Of a DNA stretch of 64,000 nucleotides, positions 25,589 through 34,405 are shown piece after piece (positions within the stretch are counted from its first letter, which is position 1; each line of letters starts with the position of its first letter). A model generated the notes under the pieces. That model did no database searches. It saw only the letters and a program-made list of their open reading frames with translations, and was not told where the DNA came from. A program made the translations under genes and the position numbers. The DNA is taken from the NCBI RefSeq assembly GCF_002944405.1, contig NZ_CP024307.1, positions 3,719,001 through 3,783,000 of the forward strand. Direction: 5' to 3'. This stretch comes from Sinorhizobium fredii (GTDB lineage: Bacteria; Pseudomonadota; Alphaproteobacteria; Rhizobiales; Rhizobiaceae).

Positions 25589-25936
25589 GTGAGAAGTTGG
25601 CATCAAGATGATCTGCTTGAACTCGTTGAGCGCATATTGGCTGACACGGAAGATGCTGGCGAAAAGACGGTCGTCCTGAATACCAAGGCGGCGCGTGCTC
25701 TGCTGGAACTTGCCAAGTGCGCGCCGAAGCCGCGCGGACGGCCGCCGGTGAAAGGGCGTGATCGAGTCAACGAAAATGTTGCACTGCGCTCGGCGCGAAA
25801 CAAGGAGAAAAAACTCATCGCTGAAGGTATGCCGAAGGGAGCGGCACGAAGGAAAGTATCTGAAGAAACCGCTGTGAAACTCCGGAAAAGAAATCTGGAC
25901 GCTTCTACTATCAAGCGACGCTTAGAGAAGCGGTGA
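25589..25936 (+). CDS. Small basic hypothetical protein, possible DNA-binding
   Basis: A 115-residue, Lys/Arg-rich protein. The start GTG at 25589 is supported by a perfect AGGAGG seven bases upstream; the frame opens earlier at 25559 but without such a site. Visible are an acidic helix (DLLELVERILADTEDAGEK), a KPRGRPPVKGRD stretch resembling an AT-hook, and a basic C-terminal third (MPKGAARRKVSEETAVKLRKRN) that may be helical. The role is unknown; its place between int and the AlpA-like gene suggests a function in excision, replication control or regulation. Confidence 0.7.
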   Translation: MRSWHQDDLLELVERILADTEDAGEKTVVLNTKAARALLELAKCAPKPRGRPPVKGRDRVNENVALRSARNKEKKLIAEGMPKGAARRKVSEETAVKLRKRNLDASTIKRRLEKR

Positions 25937-26104
25937 CAGTAAATTCTCCACTACCTGAGGGCGCCGGCTATAGGTTACGGCTCAAAGCCGTATCAGCCTG
26001 CCTCTAAATCCCGGATTTGTTGCGGAAGAACTCTGCTCGAGCTCGCGATATGGGTCACAGCAACGCTCGTTAAGTCGAGCGGATGCTTGATAAGGAAACC
26101 CATC

Positions 26105-26320
26105 ATGAACGAGACCACCGAACCGCAGCGCGTTCTGCGCGAGTCTGAATTGCCTGTCTTGGACGGGCTTCGAAAAACCCAAAGGGCCGAACTGATACGG
26201 CGAGGCCTATATCCGGCACCCGTGCGGATTTCTGATCGCCGGAAGGTGTGGTTGGCCCATGAGATCGCAGACTGGCAGCAGGCGCGCATTTCCGCCCGAG
26301 ACACGAAGGGCGCACTCTGA
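26105..26320 (+). CDS. AlpA-like helix-turn-helix regulator / excisionase
   Basis: A 71-residue winged-helix protein of the AlpA/excisionase type: VLRESELPVLDGLRKTQRAELIRRG is the recognition region, and PVRISDRRKVWLAHEIADWQQAR is the classic wing and C-terminal helix. AlpA proteins activate or assist excision in P4-like elements. ATG 26105 is preceded by AAGGA at good distance. Its TGA overlaps the ATG of the primase gene (ATGA), so the two are translationally coupled. Confidence 0.88.
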   Translation: MNETTEPQRVLRESELPVLDGLRKTQRAELIRRGLYPAPVRISDRRKVWLAHEIADWQQARISARDTKGAL

Positions 26321-27180
26321 TGACCGCAGCGAACTCTATCATTAACGCGCTCGGCGGCAATCAGCGAACAGGTATGTGTCGTTGCCCGGCACATGATGAC
26401 AGGAAGCCATCGCTGCATGTCAGCGCCGGCCGGAAAAGGGTTGTATTCTTTTGCCACGCTGGCTGCTCGCATGACGCGATTATGGACGCCCTCAAACAAC
26501 AGGGCCTTCTGCCGACGAAAAGGAATGGGGCCAGGATCCGTCCGGCGGAGGATGTTGGCACCACGGGCACCGAGCAGATCGCTAGGGAACTGCTGGATGC
26601 CGCTGAGGAGTCAACTGAACGGCCGAAGGCCTATTTGCGACGACGAGGAATCAATTCGTCGCCGTCGGTGCTGAAACTGGTCAGCGCAGGCGTGATGCAC
26701 TTTATCACCGGCAAAATGCTTCCCGCGATGATCGCACCCATCACCGACAAGGACCGCCGGATCATTGGGGTCCATGTGACGTACCTGACGGCCGACGCAA
26801 GGAGTAATGGGGTCGGCATACACGGCAAGGTCCGGCGCATATATGGCGAGCTTGCCGGCGGGCTAGTCGTCCTCCAGCCCGCCGATCCAGAACAGCCGTT
26901 CATTCTTGGTGAGGGCATTGAGACGGTGCTCAGCGCAATGCAGATCACCGGCTTTCCGGGAGCAGCAGCGCTGTCGGCAACGAACTTGCCGAAGATTGCG
27001 CCGCCTAAATGCTCTGAGGTCATCATCGCCGCTGATGCCGACAAGCCGGGCATCGAAGCGGCTGAGCAATTGGCAGGTCGCCTTACCTCAGCCGGACACA
27101 AGGTCAGGATTGCGGCACCCGTGACACCCGGCAATGATTGGAATGACGAGTTGAGATCATGCCACAATATCAAGAACTGA
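26320..27180 (+). CDS. Toprim domain protein, primase-like
   Basis: The 286-residue protein has an N-terminal zinc-ribbon-like region (CRCPAHDDRKPSLHV and FFCHAGC, with Cys20/Cys22, His25, Cys45 and Cys49), as in CHC2-type primases, a linker, then a Toprim domain (about 185-285) with FILGEGIETVLSAM (catalytic Glu) and VIIAADADKPG (DxD). Such proteins prime DNA for plasmid or satellite replication, usually with a partner helicase. It overlaps the AlpA-like gene by four bases and the DUF3631 gene by about 22 bases, indicating one operon. Confidence 0.9.
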   Translation: MTAANSIINALGGNQRTGMCRCPAHDDRKPSLHVSAGRKRVVFFCHAGCSHDAIMDALKQQGLLPTKRNGARIRPAEDVGTTGTEQIARELLDAAEESTERPKAYLRRRGINSSPSVLKLVSAGVMHFITGKMLPAMIAPITDKDRRIIGVHVTYLTADARSNGVGIHGKVRRIYGELAGGLVVLQPADPEQPFILGEGIETVLSAMQITGFPGAAALSATNLPKIAPPKCSEVIIAADADKPGIEAAEQLAGRLTSAGHKVRIAAPVTPGNDWNDELRSCHNIKN

Positions 27181-28397
27181 AGCGCCAGCTAACAGATGCA
27201 CCGCTCTACGAGCCCACCGCCGATGATGACGAAGATACATTTCTTGCTGCCGTCAAACCGTGGAACGGGCCGGTGGACGGCAGAGTGCTTCTCGATGAGA
27301 TTGTGGCCGTATTTAACCGCCATATGGATTTGCCGAAGGGTGCGACCGAAGCGCTGGCGCTTTGGGTGATGCACTCCCACGCGCACGATGCCGCTCAGCA
27401 CTCACCCATCCTGTTCATCTCAAGTCCGACGAAGCGGTGCGGCAAGACCAACCTACTATCGGTCCTTCAGCTCCTCGTGCCGAAGCCGCTGTCGGCGGCC
27501 AACGTGACGCCTGCGACTGTTTTCCGGTCGATCGATCTCTGGAAACCGACATTGCTGATCGATGAGGCGGACACCTTCATATCCGAAAAATCGGAACTGC
27601 GCGGAGTATTGAACTCCGGCCATAGGCGGTCGCAGGCGCATGTCCTGCGATGCGTTGGCGACAACAATATACCGACGCCCTTTTCAACATGGTGCCCCAA
27701 GGCGTTCGCCGCGATCGGACGCCTTGATCCTACGCTTGAAGATCGCTCCATCATTATCGAGCTCCGTCGAAAGCTGAAGACCGTCAGCGTTGTGCGGGTG
27801 CCTGTCCGTGATGATGCCTACGAAGAATTGCGCCGAAAGGCGGCACGATGGGCAGAAGATCACATGACCCTTTTGGAGGAAGCAGATCCCAAGGTGCCTG
27901 ACGCGCTCTCCGACCGCGCCCGCGACAACTGGACCCCGCTCCTGGCCATCGCCGAAATCGCCGGAGGGGATTGGCCGGATCGGGCTGCAATCTCAGCCCG
28001 GCAACTATCGTCACGTGATGACGATGAAGGTGAAGCTGAAATGCTCCTTCAGGATCTACGGGCCATCTTCGCGCGCAAGAAGGCCGATTCGCTATGGACA
28101 GATACGATTGTGGAGGCGCTGGTTGAGATCGAAGATCGTCCGTGGGCTGAATTTAGGAGGGGCCAGCCGATCACGGCCCACGCTCTGTCCCGGCTTCTGA
28201 AGCCCTTCAACGTCTTCCCGCGCAAAATCCGCCTCGATGGCGCGCAGGTAAAGCGTTCTGGCTACGAGCGCGAACGGCTGGAACCTGTATGGCGACGCTA
28301 CATTGACGGTGACAGCACCTGCAAACAGACCGGGCGAACGGGCCAACGTGAACAGAAACAACGGCTTAAGGTGGGGCGCAACCAGGCCAGGCGCTAA
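27159..28397 (+). CDS. DUF3631 domain P-loop ATPase
   Basis: The 412-residue protein carries a Walker A-like SSPTKRCGKTNLL (about 88-100) and Walker B TLLIDEADTF (131-140), followed by NSGHRRSQAHVLRC and the DUF3631 C-terminal half (EDRSIIIELRRKLK; a conserved WADR-like region further on, here RAAISARQL). Proteins of this family accompany Toprim primases on phages, plasmids and satellites and probably act as replicative helicase or ATPase. It overlaps the primase gene start-to-stop. The last 30 residues are basic and of low complexity. Confidence 0.88.
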   Translation: MPQYQELKRQLTDAPLYEPTADDDEDTFLAAVKPWNGPVDGRVLLDEIVAVFNRHMDLPKGATEALALWVMHSHAHDAAQHSPILFISSPTKRCGKTNLLSVLQLLVPKPLSAANVTPATVFRSIDLWKPTLLIDEADTFISEKSELRGVLNSGHRRSQAHVLRCVGDNNIPTPFSTWCPKAFAAIGRLDPTLEDRSIIIELRRKLKTVSVVRVPVRDDAYEELRRKAARWAEDHMTLLEEADPKVPDALSDRARDNWTPLLAIAEIAGGDWPDRAAISARQLSSRDDDEGEAEMLLQDLRAIFARKKADSLWTDTIVEALVEIEDRPWAEFRRGQPITAHALSRLLKPFNVFPRKIRLDGAQVKRSGYERERLEPVWRRYIDGDSTCKQTGRTGQREQKQRLKVGRNQARR

Positions 28398-28897
28398 GGC
28401 CATGGGCCGGGTGTGGTCAGCCGCAAGTTATTGAAAAATAAGCACTTGGCCCGTTTGCCTGATTTCAACCGCACGACCAAGGTGTCTGACTGCTTGAAGG
28501 GCTTGCCACGATGGCGGCGTGCCTTGATAACCGATCCGCCCACGGGTGGCTGGTCTTTTGGCGAACAGGATGACAGACGAACAGAGAGTTAGGCGGTGAT
28601 GTGCACCGTCATCATCCTATTTATATCAATGCTTTAGAGTAATCTTTATCAGGAAACCCCGACTTTACCCACCGGATCATTGCCACTGCGGCTTGAGGAC
28701 GCCACGATTGACCTATCCTGTCTAGCGGTGACCTTCCTTGTCACCGCTTCGCGAATGGCAGCAAGGCGCCCCCATCGCGGTCGTTCTGACTCGGCCTGCC
28801 GCTTCCCGAAACCGGCCGTTCGTTGTGGCGTTTGAGCCGGTCTCGCGCAGAGGTGCACCGGGACCCTGTAAGACGATCTCGGATGGCTGCCGCCGGC
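28398..28897. other. About 500 bases without a convincing gene
   Basis: Follows the replication module and precedes the end of the broken PD-(D/E)XK gene. Short open frames exist on both strands, but none has a plausible start with ribosome-binding site or recognisable protein. It contains an AT-rich patch near 28610-28650. An origin of replication would be plausible here for a primase-encoding element, but I see no iteron array. Confidence 0.4.
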
Positions 28898-29763
28898 TCA
28901 GTGGCGATCCAGTATCTCCACGACTTGGACGCCCAGGCTGTTCTGCAACGCGCGCAGGGCGGCGGGGAAGCGTCGCCCGACCACCACCAGGGCATCAACC
29001 GAATGCCGAGCACCACTGACACCGCGCTCGGCTTCCATGACAGCGCGGTACTTTACGCATTGAAATAGCCCGCGCGTCAGGTCGACATCATTAGAGATGC
29101 TCGACTTGACCTCGACGGCGACGAGCCGGCCTGGCGCATCGAACAGCACGTCGATCTTGTCGCCCGAGGGCAAGGGTGCTTCCTTGGTCGCTCGTGCGGT
29201 CAGAGGAAGTCCCACGAGGATCGGGCTGTTCGCCACCCGGTTCTTGAGGCGCCGGTGTTCCTCGCCTTCACCGCCGCCGCCGCTCCGCCCAGTCTTGGCC
29301 TTCGCGACGATGTCGCGGGCCTCGGGCGAGGCGGGAGTTAGCTTGCACGCTTCGAGAACATCGGCCCAATAGGGTAGGCGTAGATCTCATGCCAATAGGC
29401 GTCGAGATAGGCGCGCTTCTCCATCACCGAGAGATTGCGATAAACGCTCATCTTCTCGGCAAGAAAGCCTTCGAACCCATGCCCGGGCAGTCGCCGGTGC
29501 TGGTTGATCACCAACGACTGGATCTGTGGTATCTCGCCCCAGCCGTGCTTGCGCGACAGCTCATTCAACGTCGTACCGATGCTGCCAAGCACGTAGTTAA
29601 GGTTGCGAGGGTTCGGCATCGCGAGCTCGACGGCCAACGCTTCATAATAGATCGGTTTGCGCGATGCAGCTTGCCGCGCCAGGATCGGCAACGCGCATCG
29701 CGCGCGAATCTGGTAGAGCCTCTTGCCGAACATGTTGTCGCATTGCGATGCTGTCTCCGCCAC
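28898..29763 (-). pseudogene. PD-(D/E)XK nuclease-like protein, broken by a frameshift
   Basis: Two minus-strand frames make one protein. The first part (29763 down to about 29374) encodes an N-terminal helical domain (PRNLNYVLGSIGTTLNELSR) ending WHEIYAYP. In the original frame it then stops at 29338-29340. One base shift near 29371-29374 continues as YWADVLEACKLTP and EGEEHRRLKNRVANSP into a PD-(D/E)XK core: GDKIDVLF, VAVEVKSSISN (ExK), then RGLFQCVKYRAV (QxxxY), ending at 28898. The intact protein would be about 288 residues. A single missing base in a C run fits; a sequencing error would restore it. Confidence 0.75.
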
Positions 29764-30233
29764 GCGCTTTCCCCTCGTTCACAGCCGTTTCGTCGCGGCA
29801 AGTAAGATATCTTATGACGGATCCGGGACGCTCGAAAAGCAGGAAGGCTAGCGACCGTTACGCGCCGTCATTTCGGACGTTCGGGGTTCCCAACTTATTA
29901 ACCACTAGCTGCCGCACGCGGCAGTCAGATAGAGCTTCCAGAATTGGAGCAGCGAATTTCTCCTACAGGCCGAATGAATAGCACGCGTCCGTAAGGGCTC
30001 CGCCCGCTGCGTCGATTGTCCAATTACAAAATTTGAGCCCTGTAGGCGCGAAATTGCCGCGGAACACATTGTTCGTAAAAGGTATAGCTTATCGGCGGCT
30101 TTGGCGACCCCTGCCGAGGCCACCAATTTTCGGTTGGCACTGATTAGCGAGATCGCCTACCGTCTTTTCGAGCTTGCAACTCTATTGTAAGTAGCGTGTA
30201 TGAGATCGATCCGCTAAATCTTTCGGATGTGCA
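29764..30233. other. About 470 bases without a convincing gene
   Basis: Separates the broken nuclease gene from the membrane gene pair. Base composition drops through this stretch toward AT-rich. The short frames on both strands lack ribosome-binding sites and recognisable products. It should contain the promoters of both neighbours, which are divergent, but no boxes can be placed with confidence. Confidence 0.4.
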
Positions 30234-30776
30234 GTGACCGCATTCATCTTTACATTTTTGGTTGCGCCAGCGCTGTTTCTAATCGGCTGGTACTTCAGCA
30301 GACCTTTGCCACCAGAATTTGACACCTATCGGCTGATCGATTGGCTGTCTTTGATTGGTTTTTTCATCGGGTACCTGGGGTTAGTGTTCTCAGGGTACGC
30401 TGCGCTAGGCGTTAAACGGCTTTCTGATCGCTACTTCACTCGTATGCGCTTGCCTGATTTACGCAGGAAAATCGATAAATTAGCTCCACAGCTCGGGGAA
30501 ATCGCCGAATTGCCCGCCGACCAGGCTATAAGTGCGCAAGTATTCTCTGAAGTTTCGGTCCAAATCGCCGCTCTCAAGCGGTTGAACGGCTTTAAAAACA
30601 GAAAGCTCGCGAAGTCGATAATCTCCAAAAATCGAAAAGTCACAAAGTGGCTTTCTGCGAATCGATCAGCAGGCACGCTACTCAACGAATGTGACGCGAT
30701 GTGGGAGCTTTTTAGAGAGCTGAACGAGATCAGCCTGCACGTCAGCACCTCGATTGAGGAAGAGAAAGCAAAATAA
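30234..30776 (+). CDS. Two-helix membrane protein of unknown function
   Basis: I do not recognise this 180-residue protein. Two membrane helices (about 3-20 and 39-61, LSLIGFFIGYLGLVFSGYAALGV) are followed by a cytosolic, basic helical domain (65-180) ending with acidic EEEKAK. The start appears to be GTG 30234 with only a weak ribosome-binding site. Its stop overlaps the ATG of the next gene (TAATG), so the two are coupled. A small membrane protein paired with a soluble partner inside a defence-rich island fits an effector-regulator module, but that is inference. Confidence 0.75.
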   Translation: MTAFIFTFLVAPALFLIGWYFSRPLPPEFDTYRLIDWLSLIGFFIGYLGLVFSGYAALGVKRLSDRYFTRMRLPDLRRKIDKLAPQLGEIAELPADQAISAQVFSEVSVQIAALKRLNGFKNRKLAKSIISKNRKVTKWLSANRSAGTLLNECDAMWELFRELNEISLHVSTSIEEEKAK

Positions 30777-31171
30777 TGGTTTATACGCAACATGACTGGA
30801 TCAGAGCCGTTTCGAAGCTCACTGAACTTACTTCAAAGCAGCAGATCAAATGGGATTTAACTCACGAATATGATGATGTAAGCAATGAAAAAGTGGACAA
30901 GGCATATGAGGCCAAACACCAAAAGAATAGGTATGTCGTAAAGCAGGTTCAAAGGCAGGAGTGGTACGACGCTGAGCCGGAAGATTTCGTATGGAACGGT
31001 CCATATTACTCTCTAGAAATTTACCAGCGCATTTCCCCTATTAGAGAGGATTTGGTAACTACTGCGCCGAGTATTCCGATAGTTAGAGAGTTGTTCAACA
31101 AAGTGCAATCTTTGCATGTCTATCAACTGGGTGTGCTGGATGACCTCCTTAAGTCCGATGAATCAAACTAG
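30776..31171 (+). CDS. Soluble hypothetical partner of the two-helix membrane protein
   Basis: A 131-residue soluble, mixed-charge protein with no family I can name. The N-terminal half (DWIRAVSKLTELTSKQQIKWDL) suggests helices, a charged middle includes RYVVKQVQRQEWY, and the C-terminal part (PIVRELFNKVQSLHVYQLGVLDDLL) is a helical end. Translation is coupled to the membrane protein through TAATG. The stop codon shares the palindrome CTAG with the stop of the convergent HerA gene, so the two coding regions overlap by four bases tail to tail. Confidence 0.75.
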   Translation: MVYTQHDWIRAVSKLTELTSKQQIKWDLTHEYDDVSNEKVDKAYEAKHQKNRYVVKQVQRQEWYDAEPEDFVWNGPYYSLEIYQRISPIREDLVTTAPSIPIVRELFNKVQSLHVYQLGVLDDLLKSDESN

Positions 31172-32952
31172 CTCCACAGTTCCTCTAAATCGACATCTCT
31201 GCTGTCTGGTTTTTTGTTATCCGGAAGCCTATTAACCTGCACTAACATCGGGATATCAAACGTTGTTCCGGTTATCACACAAGCACCTTGAGGCAAATTC
31301 GGAATTTGACTGCGAGAAACACTATCCAGCGTAGAAATCGTATTCTCAAGAAGGGCCAAGTCTCGATCATTGACCAAGCGGTGGATAAAGAAATTGTGCA
31401 ACTGAGAAATGATCGTTGGGGAGATGTCTGCAGGACGCTGGCTTGCTAAAGTTATGAACATGCCGAACTTTCGCCCTTCCTTGATAATCTCCTCGAATAA
31501 CTCCAGGCGATAGTCTTTCCAGCTTTCGGCTTCACGAATCGACTGCTGTGAAAGGATATTATGCGCCTCGTCTATGATCACGTGCATCGTTGAGTCTGGT
31601 GGAGATGAAACCCGCGCTTTGTGCAATTCGTAAAAATGTTTAGCAATCAAGATCGGCAATATTTTCTTTACTTCTTGCCTGCAATCCCGAAGTGAGATCA
31701 CGGTCACGGTCTTTGTATAAATAACTTCGGAAGATACGGAAATTACCTTCGCGAAGTCGTCTTTCATTGCGTCAATACGACGTAGCAAAGGATGGATGTG
31801 TTCATATTGAGCGGACCCGTGAAGCACGTCGCGTATTATTTGCAAATCCGACCGAACTAGTAGTTCCTGGAAGCCGCTTGGGCTGCTTTCCGAGATTTTA
31901 TTGATTGCATCTCCAAAACGCGCTGCGTAAAAAGCGTCATCAGAACTTAAAAACTTCCAAGTGTTGTCGTTATCGACGAAATGAAAGGAGTCTATGTCCT
32001 TCCCTTTTCTGAGAGAAACTTTGTTCAAATCACTCAGCAGGCTTTGATCGGCGTCCAAATTTCTGGCGAGAGCTTTCAACAGTTCCAGCGCTTCGAGTTT
32101 AGGTTCCTTGGAGCAAAGTACCTTCTTGAAGCTCGAAACGATGTATCGCGACAAGCTGTTGGGGATTGATAAGAATTTCGCTCTGCCCGAAATCACGCGG
32201 CGAAGAAAGGGTCTTTGGGTGTTTGCAGTGGCTTGGAACAATATACCAAGTGTTTCTGCATCCCAAAACTCGGTATCCGGCAGATGGAACTTGTCTTCGG
32301 AATTCTTCCTGGTCGACAGTCGAATGACGTTCTTTTGGTCGACACTTGTTAACTGATCGGCAGTGTATTCTCCATTAAAATCGAGGAATATAAAATTACT
32401 CTTTCCAGATATTTCATCGAATTTATTATCGAAAAGTACCGTAAATAGCTTTGTGAGCGTATTTGACTTTCCGCTCCCCGTGTTACCGAATATCCCGAAA
32501 TGTGTGTTAAAGACCTTCTGCCAAGGCAAAGATACCTCGATTCCTTCCTTCAACAGCGTGCCGATGGCAAAGTCTTTGCTGGACTTGCTTTCGAAAATGC
32601 GGCCGATTTCTGCTTCTGAAAGCAGGCGTGCGGAGTCGCTAATTTTGGGGAGGAACTTGATGCCATCCTTAAAGTCTTCAGCTTCAAAGTAGCCAATCGG
32701 CCGGACCTTGAGCTTTCGAATGTAGCGCTGCTGTGCTCCGTCGTATTCGGCATTTCGTTCATCGAGGTATTCACCTTCGATGATGCAAACGATATCCCGA
32801 AACCCGTGCTCAATCGCAATGAATTCCCTTATCGACACTCCCTTGTAGCGTTTGCCGTTGTAAAAATGCGTCTCCAAATTAGAATTTTCAAACGCTCTCA
32901 ATGTAACATCGACACCAACAACAGCAATCACTTCTCCAATGGTAATTGTCAT
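31168..32952 (-). CDS. HerA-like DUF87 P-loop ATPase of a SIR2-HerA defence pair
   Basis: The 594-residue protein has the HerA/FtsK-like ATPase core: Walker A GIFGNTGSGKSNTLTKLF (GNTGSGKS at 156-163), Walker B VIIDEAHNIL (458-467) and sensor/Arg-finger region ASQRPADISPTIISQLHN (503-520). Residues 1-110 form the HAS-barrel-type N-terminal domain. HerA hexamers translocate DNA and, in the SIR2-HerA system, assemble with the NADase and act in anti-phage defence. The gene overlaps the upstream SIR2 gene by four bases (ATGA). Base composition is lower in GC than the flanks. Confidence 0.9.
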   Translation of the reverse strand: MTITIGEVIAVVGVDVTLRAFENSNLETHFYNGKRYKGVSIREFIAIEHGFRDIVCIIEGEYLDERNAEYDGAQQRYIRKLKVRPIGYFEAEDFKDGIKFLPKISDSARLLSEAEIGRIFESKSSKDFAIGTLLKEGIEVSLPWQKVFNTHFGIFGNTGSGKSNTLTKLFTVLFDNKFDEISGKSNFIFLDFNGEYTADQLTSVDQKNVIRLSTRKNSEDKFHLPDTEFWDAETLGILFQATANTQRPFLRRVISGRAKFLSIPNSLSRYIVSSFKKVLCSKEPKLEALELLKALARNLDADQSLLSDLNKVSLRKGKDIDSFHFVDNDNTWKFLSSDDAFYAARFGDAINKISESSPSGFQELLVRSDLQIIRDVLHGSAQYEHIHPLLRRIDAMKDDFAKVISVSSEVIYTKTVTVISLRDCRQEVKKILPILIAKHFYELHKARVSSPPDSTMHVIIDEAHNILSQQSIREAESWKDYRLELFEEIIKEGRKFGMFITLASQRPADISPTIISQLHNFFIHRLVNDRDLALLENTISTLDSVSRSQIPNLPQGACVITGTTFDIPMLVQVNRLPDNKKPDSRDVDLEELWS

Positions 32953-34139
32953 GATCCAGCTTCATCCGAGCGTGCTTCAACGGTAAAAACTTGCTCATTG
33001 AAAGCTCTAAAATCTAAGTCCCCGTCCACGCAAATGAGTTCGACGTTGTCAAATCCTTCAAATTTTTGCTGAAGAGAAGATTTTTCCTTATTGTTAAAGC
33101 AGCAAACGAACATTTTTAGAGTCGGATTAGAAAGGGATCGCTTTACCAAGTTTAAAATGTGTTCGTCAGCGAATGAAAATCCGAATACAACAAATACCGA
33201 ATTCGGTTTCTCTAATTCGTAGCTCAAAAGGCGAAGAGTTTGATAGTAGTGTTCTTCAAAAACCGTCTCGTGAAATTTCCATTTTGTAGGATTAACAATT
33301 GGGAGCTGCTCGTATTGCTTCCAGAATTCATCAATCTGAGCGTCAGGGATGTTGACATCAAGAGATTCGATATCAGCGTCGCTCTTTTCTCCATCATTCA
33401 GCACTGCGTCGAAAAGTTCATTCTCGATGCACGGCACTTCTGACATTCGGGCCTGTGCACGAGCGAGGTCGTAGGAAATTTCGATGTTGTCGCTGCCGTC
33501 TTTAAACCAATACACCGAACCGTGCAGCTGAAGGAGGTTTACCTGTGGGATGCTCTTGCTGTGTCGGTCAAACACACCCTGGTCTCGGAAGAATCTGTTG
33601 AAATTCTTGGCGTACATATTCCGCTTTATGAAGCCAGAGCCTCCGTCATTTAGAATAAAATCTGCGTAGCCATGCCGCAGCATCCTTTCCGATACGTGTG
33701 CAATCAAACCATCGTAATTTGTTGTGAAAATGTTGGCTCTGTTCTGCTCTCGTTTCTTTGCGGTCAGCGCCAACACGGTTTTGAGAAAGCGCTCGTAGTT
33801 TTCCAGAACTTCCCATTGAATTGCGTTGAGCGACGAATAATCACCGATCTGGAAGTCTGACGCTGGCTTAATCACCTCTTTCACGTACCAAGAAAAGATA
33901 AGCGTCTTTATCTTGCGATTACCTTCAAATTGGGTCGCTAATGTTTCAAGGGTATGAGACTTCCCGGCGTCCTTTTTTTTGAGTTTAACAGCTAATGTCG
34001 GCAGTAGTCCGTAGGATGCTCCTGACCCTAGAAGAAAGTTCAAGTTTTTATCAAATATGTCGCTGCGATTTATGTTGGACAAAGTCGCGTCTCGTGCTTT
34101 GCGTGTGGCGAAGCGCAAGATACCACCTTCATCTTCCAA
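32949..34139 (-). CDS. SIR2-like NADase of a SIR2-HerA defence pair
   Basis: The 396-residue protein shows the SIR2-family NAD site: LNFLLGSGASYG (GSGAS at 38-42), IFTTNYDGLIAHV (TTNYD 139-143) and LLQLHGSVYW with the catalytic His206. The C-terminal half has FVVFGFSFADEHILNLVKRS, the second NAD-binding strand typical of defence-type SIR2 proteins. It is first in a two-gene operon with HerA. In characterised SIR2-HerA systems the complex depletes NAD on phage infection; that function is inferred here. ATG 34139 is preceded by GGAAG. Confidence 0.9.
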   Translation of the reverse strand: MEDEGGILRFATRKARDATLSNINRSDIFDKNLNFLLGSGASYGLLPTLAVKLKKKDAGKSHTLETLATQFEGNRKIKTLIFSWYVKEVIKPASDFQIGDYSSLNAIQWEVLENYERFLKTVLALTAKKREQNRANIFTTNYDGLIAHVSERMLRHGYADFILNDGGSGFIKRNMYAKNFNRFFRDQGVFDRHSKSIPQVNLLQLHGSVYWFKDGSDNIEISYDLARAQARMSEVPCIENELFDAVLNDGEKSDADIESLDVNIPDAQIDEFWKQYEQLPIVNPTKWKFHETVFEEHYYQTLRLLSYELEKPNSVFVVFGFSFADEHILNLVKRSLSNPTLKMFVCCFNNKEKSSLQQKFEGFDNVELICVDGDLDFRAFNEQVFTVEARSDEAGS

Positions 34140-34405
34140 AGCGCAATCGCGACTAGAGCGGAATTGCTCTAGGGTGGCGAGTGCAAGACTTGGAGCTTAA
34201 GGAAATTACACGTACGCGAAGGAGGAGCGTGCGTTCGACGTGAACGTGCCTTGTTATCACCTCATGTTGAGTTGCAAGCGATAAATCCCGTGGAAAGGCA
34301 TAGAGGTTCGTTGACTGCAACCATAGATGCAGCGAGTTATCTATGGGTCTGTGCCCCCTGGAATTCGGGGCAAGGAATGGTCTAACAGGATGCCGGGGGG
34401 CGGGC

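Noticed and set aside
28898..29236. Calling the C-terminal half of the PD-(D/E)XK frame as its own gene
   Set aside because: It lacks a ribosome-binding site and continues a protein from the frame before it, so I treat both parts as one broken gene.
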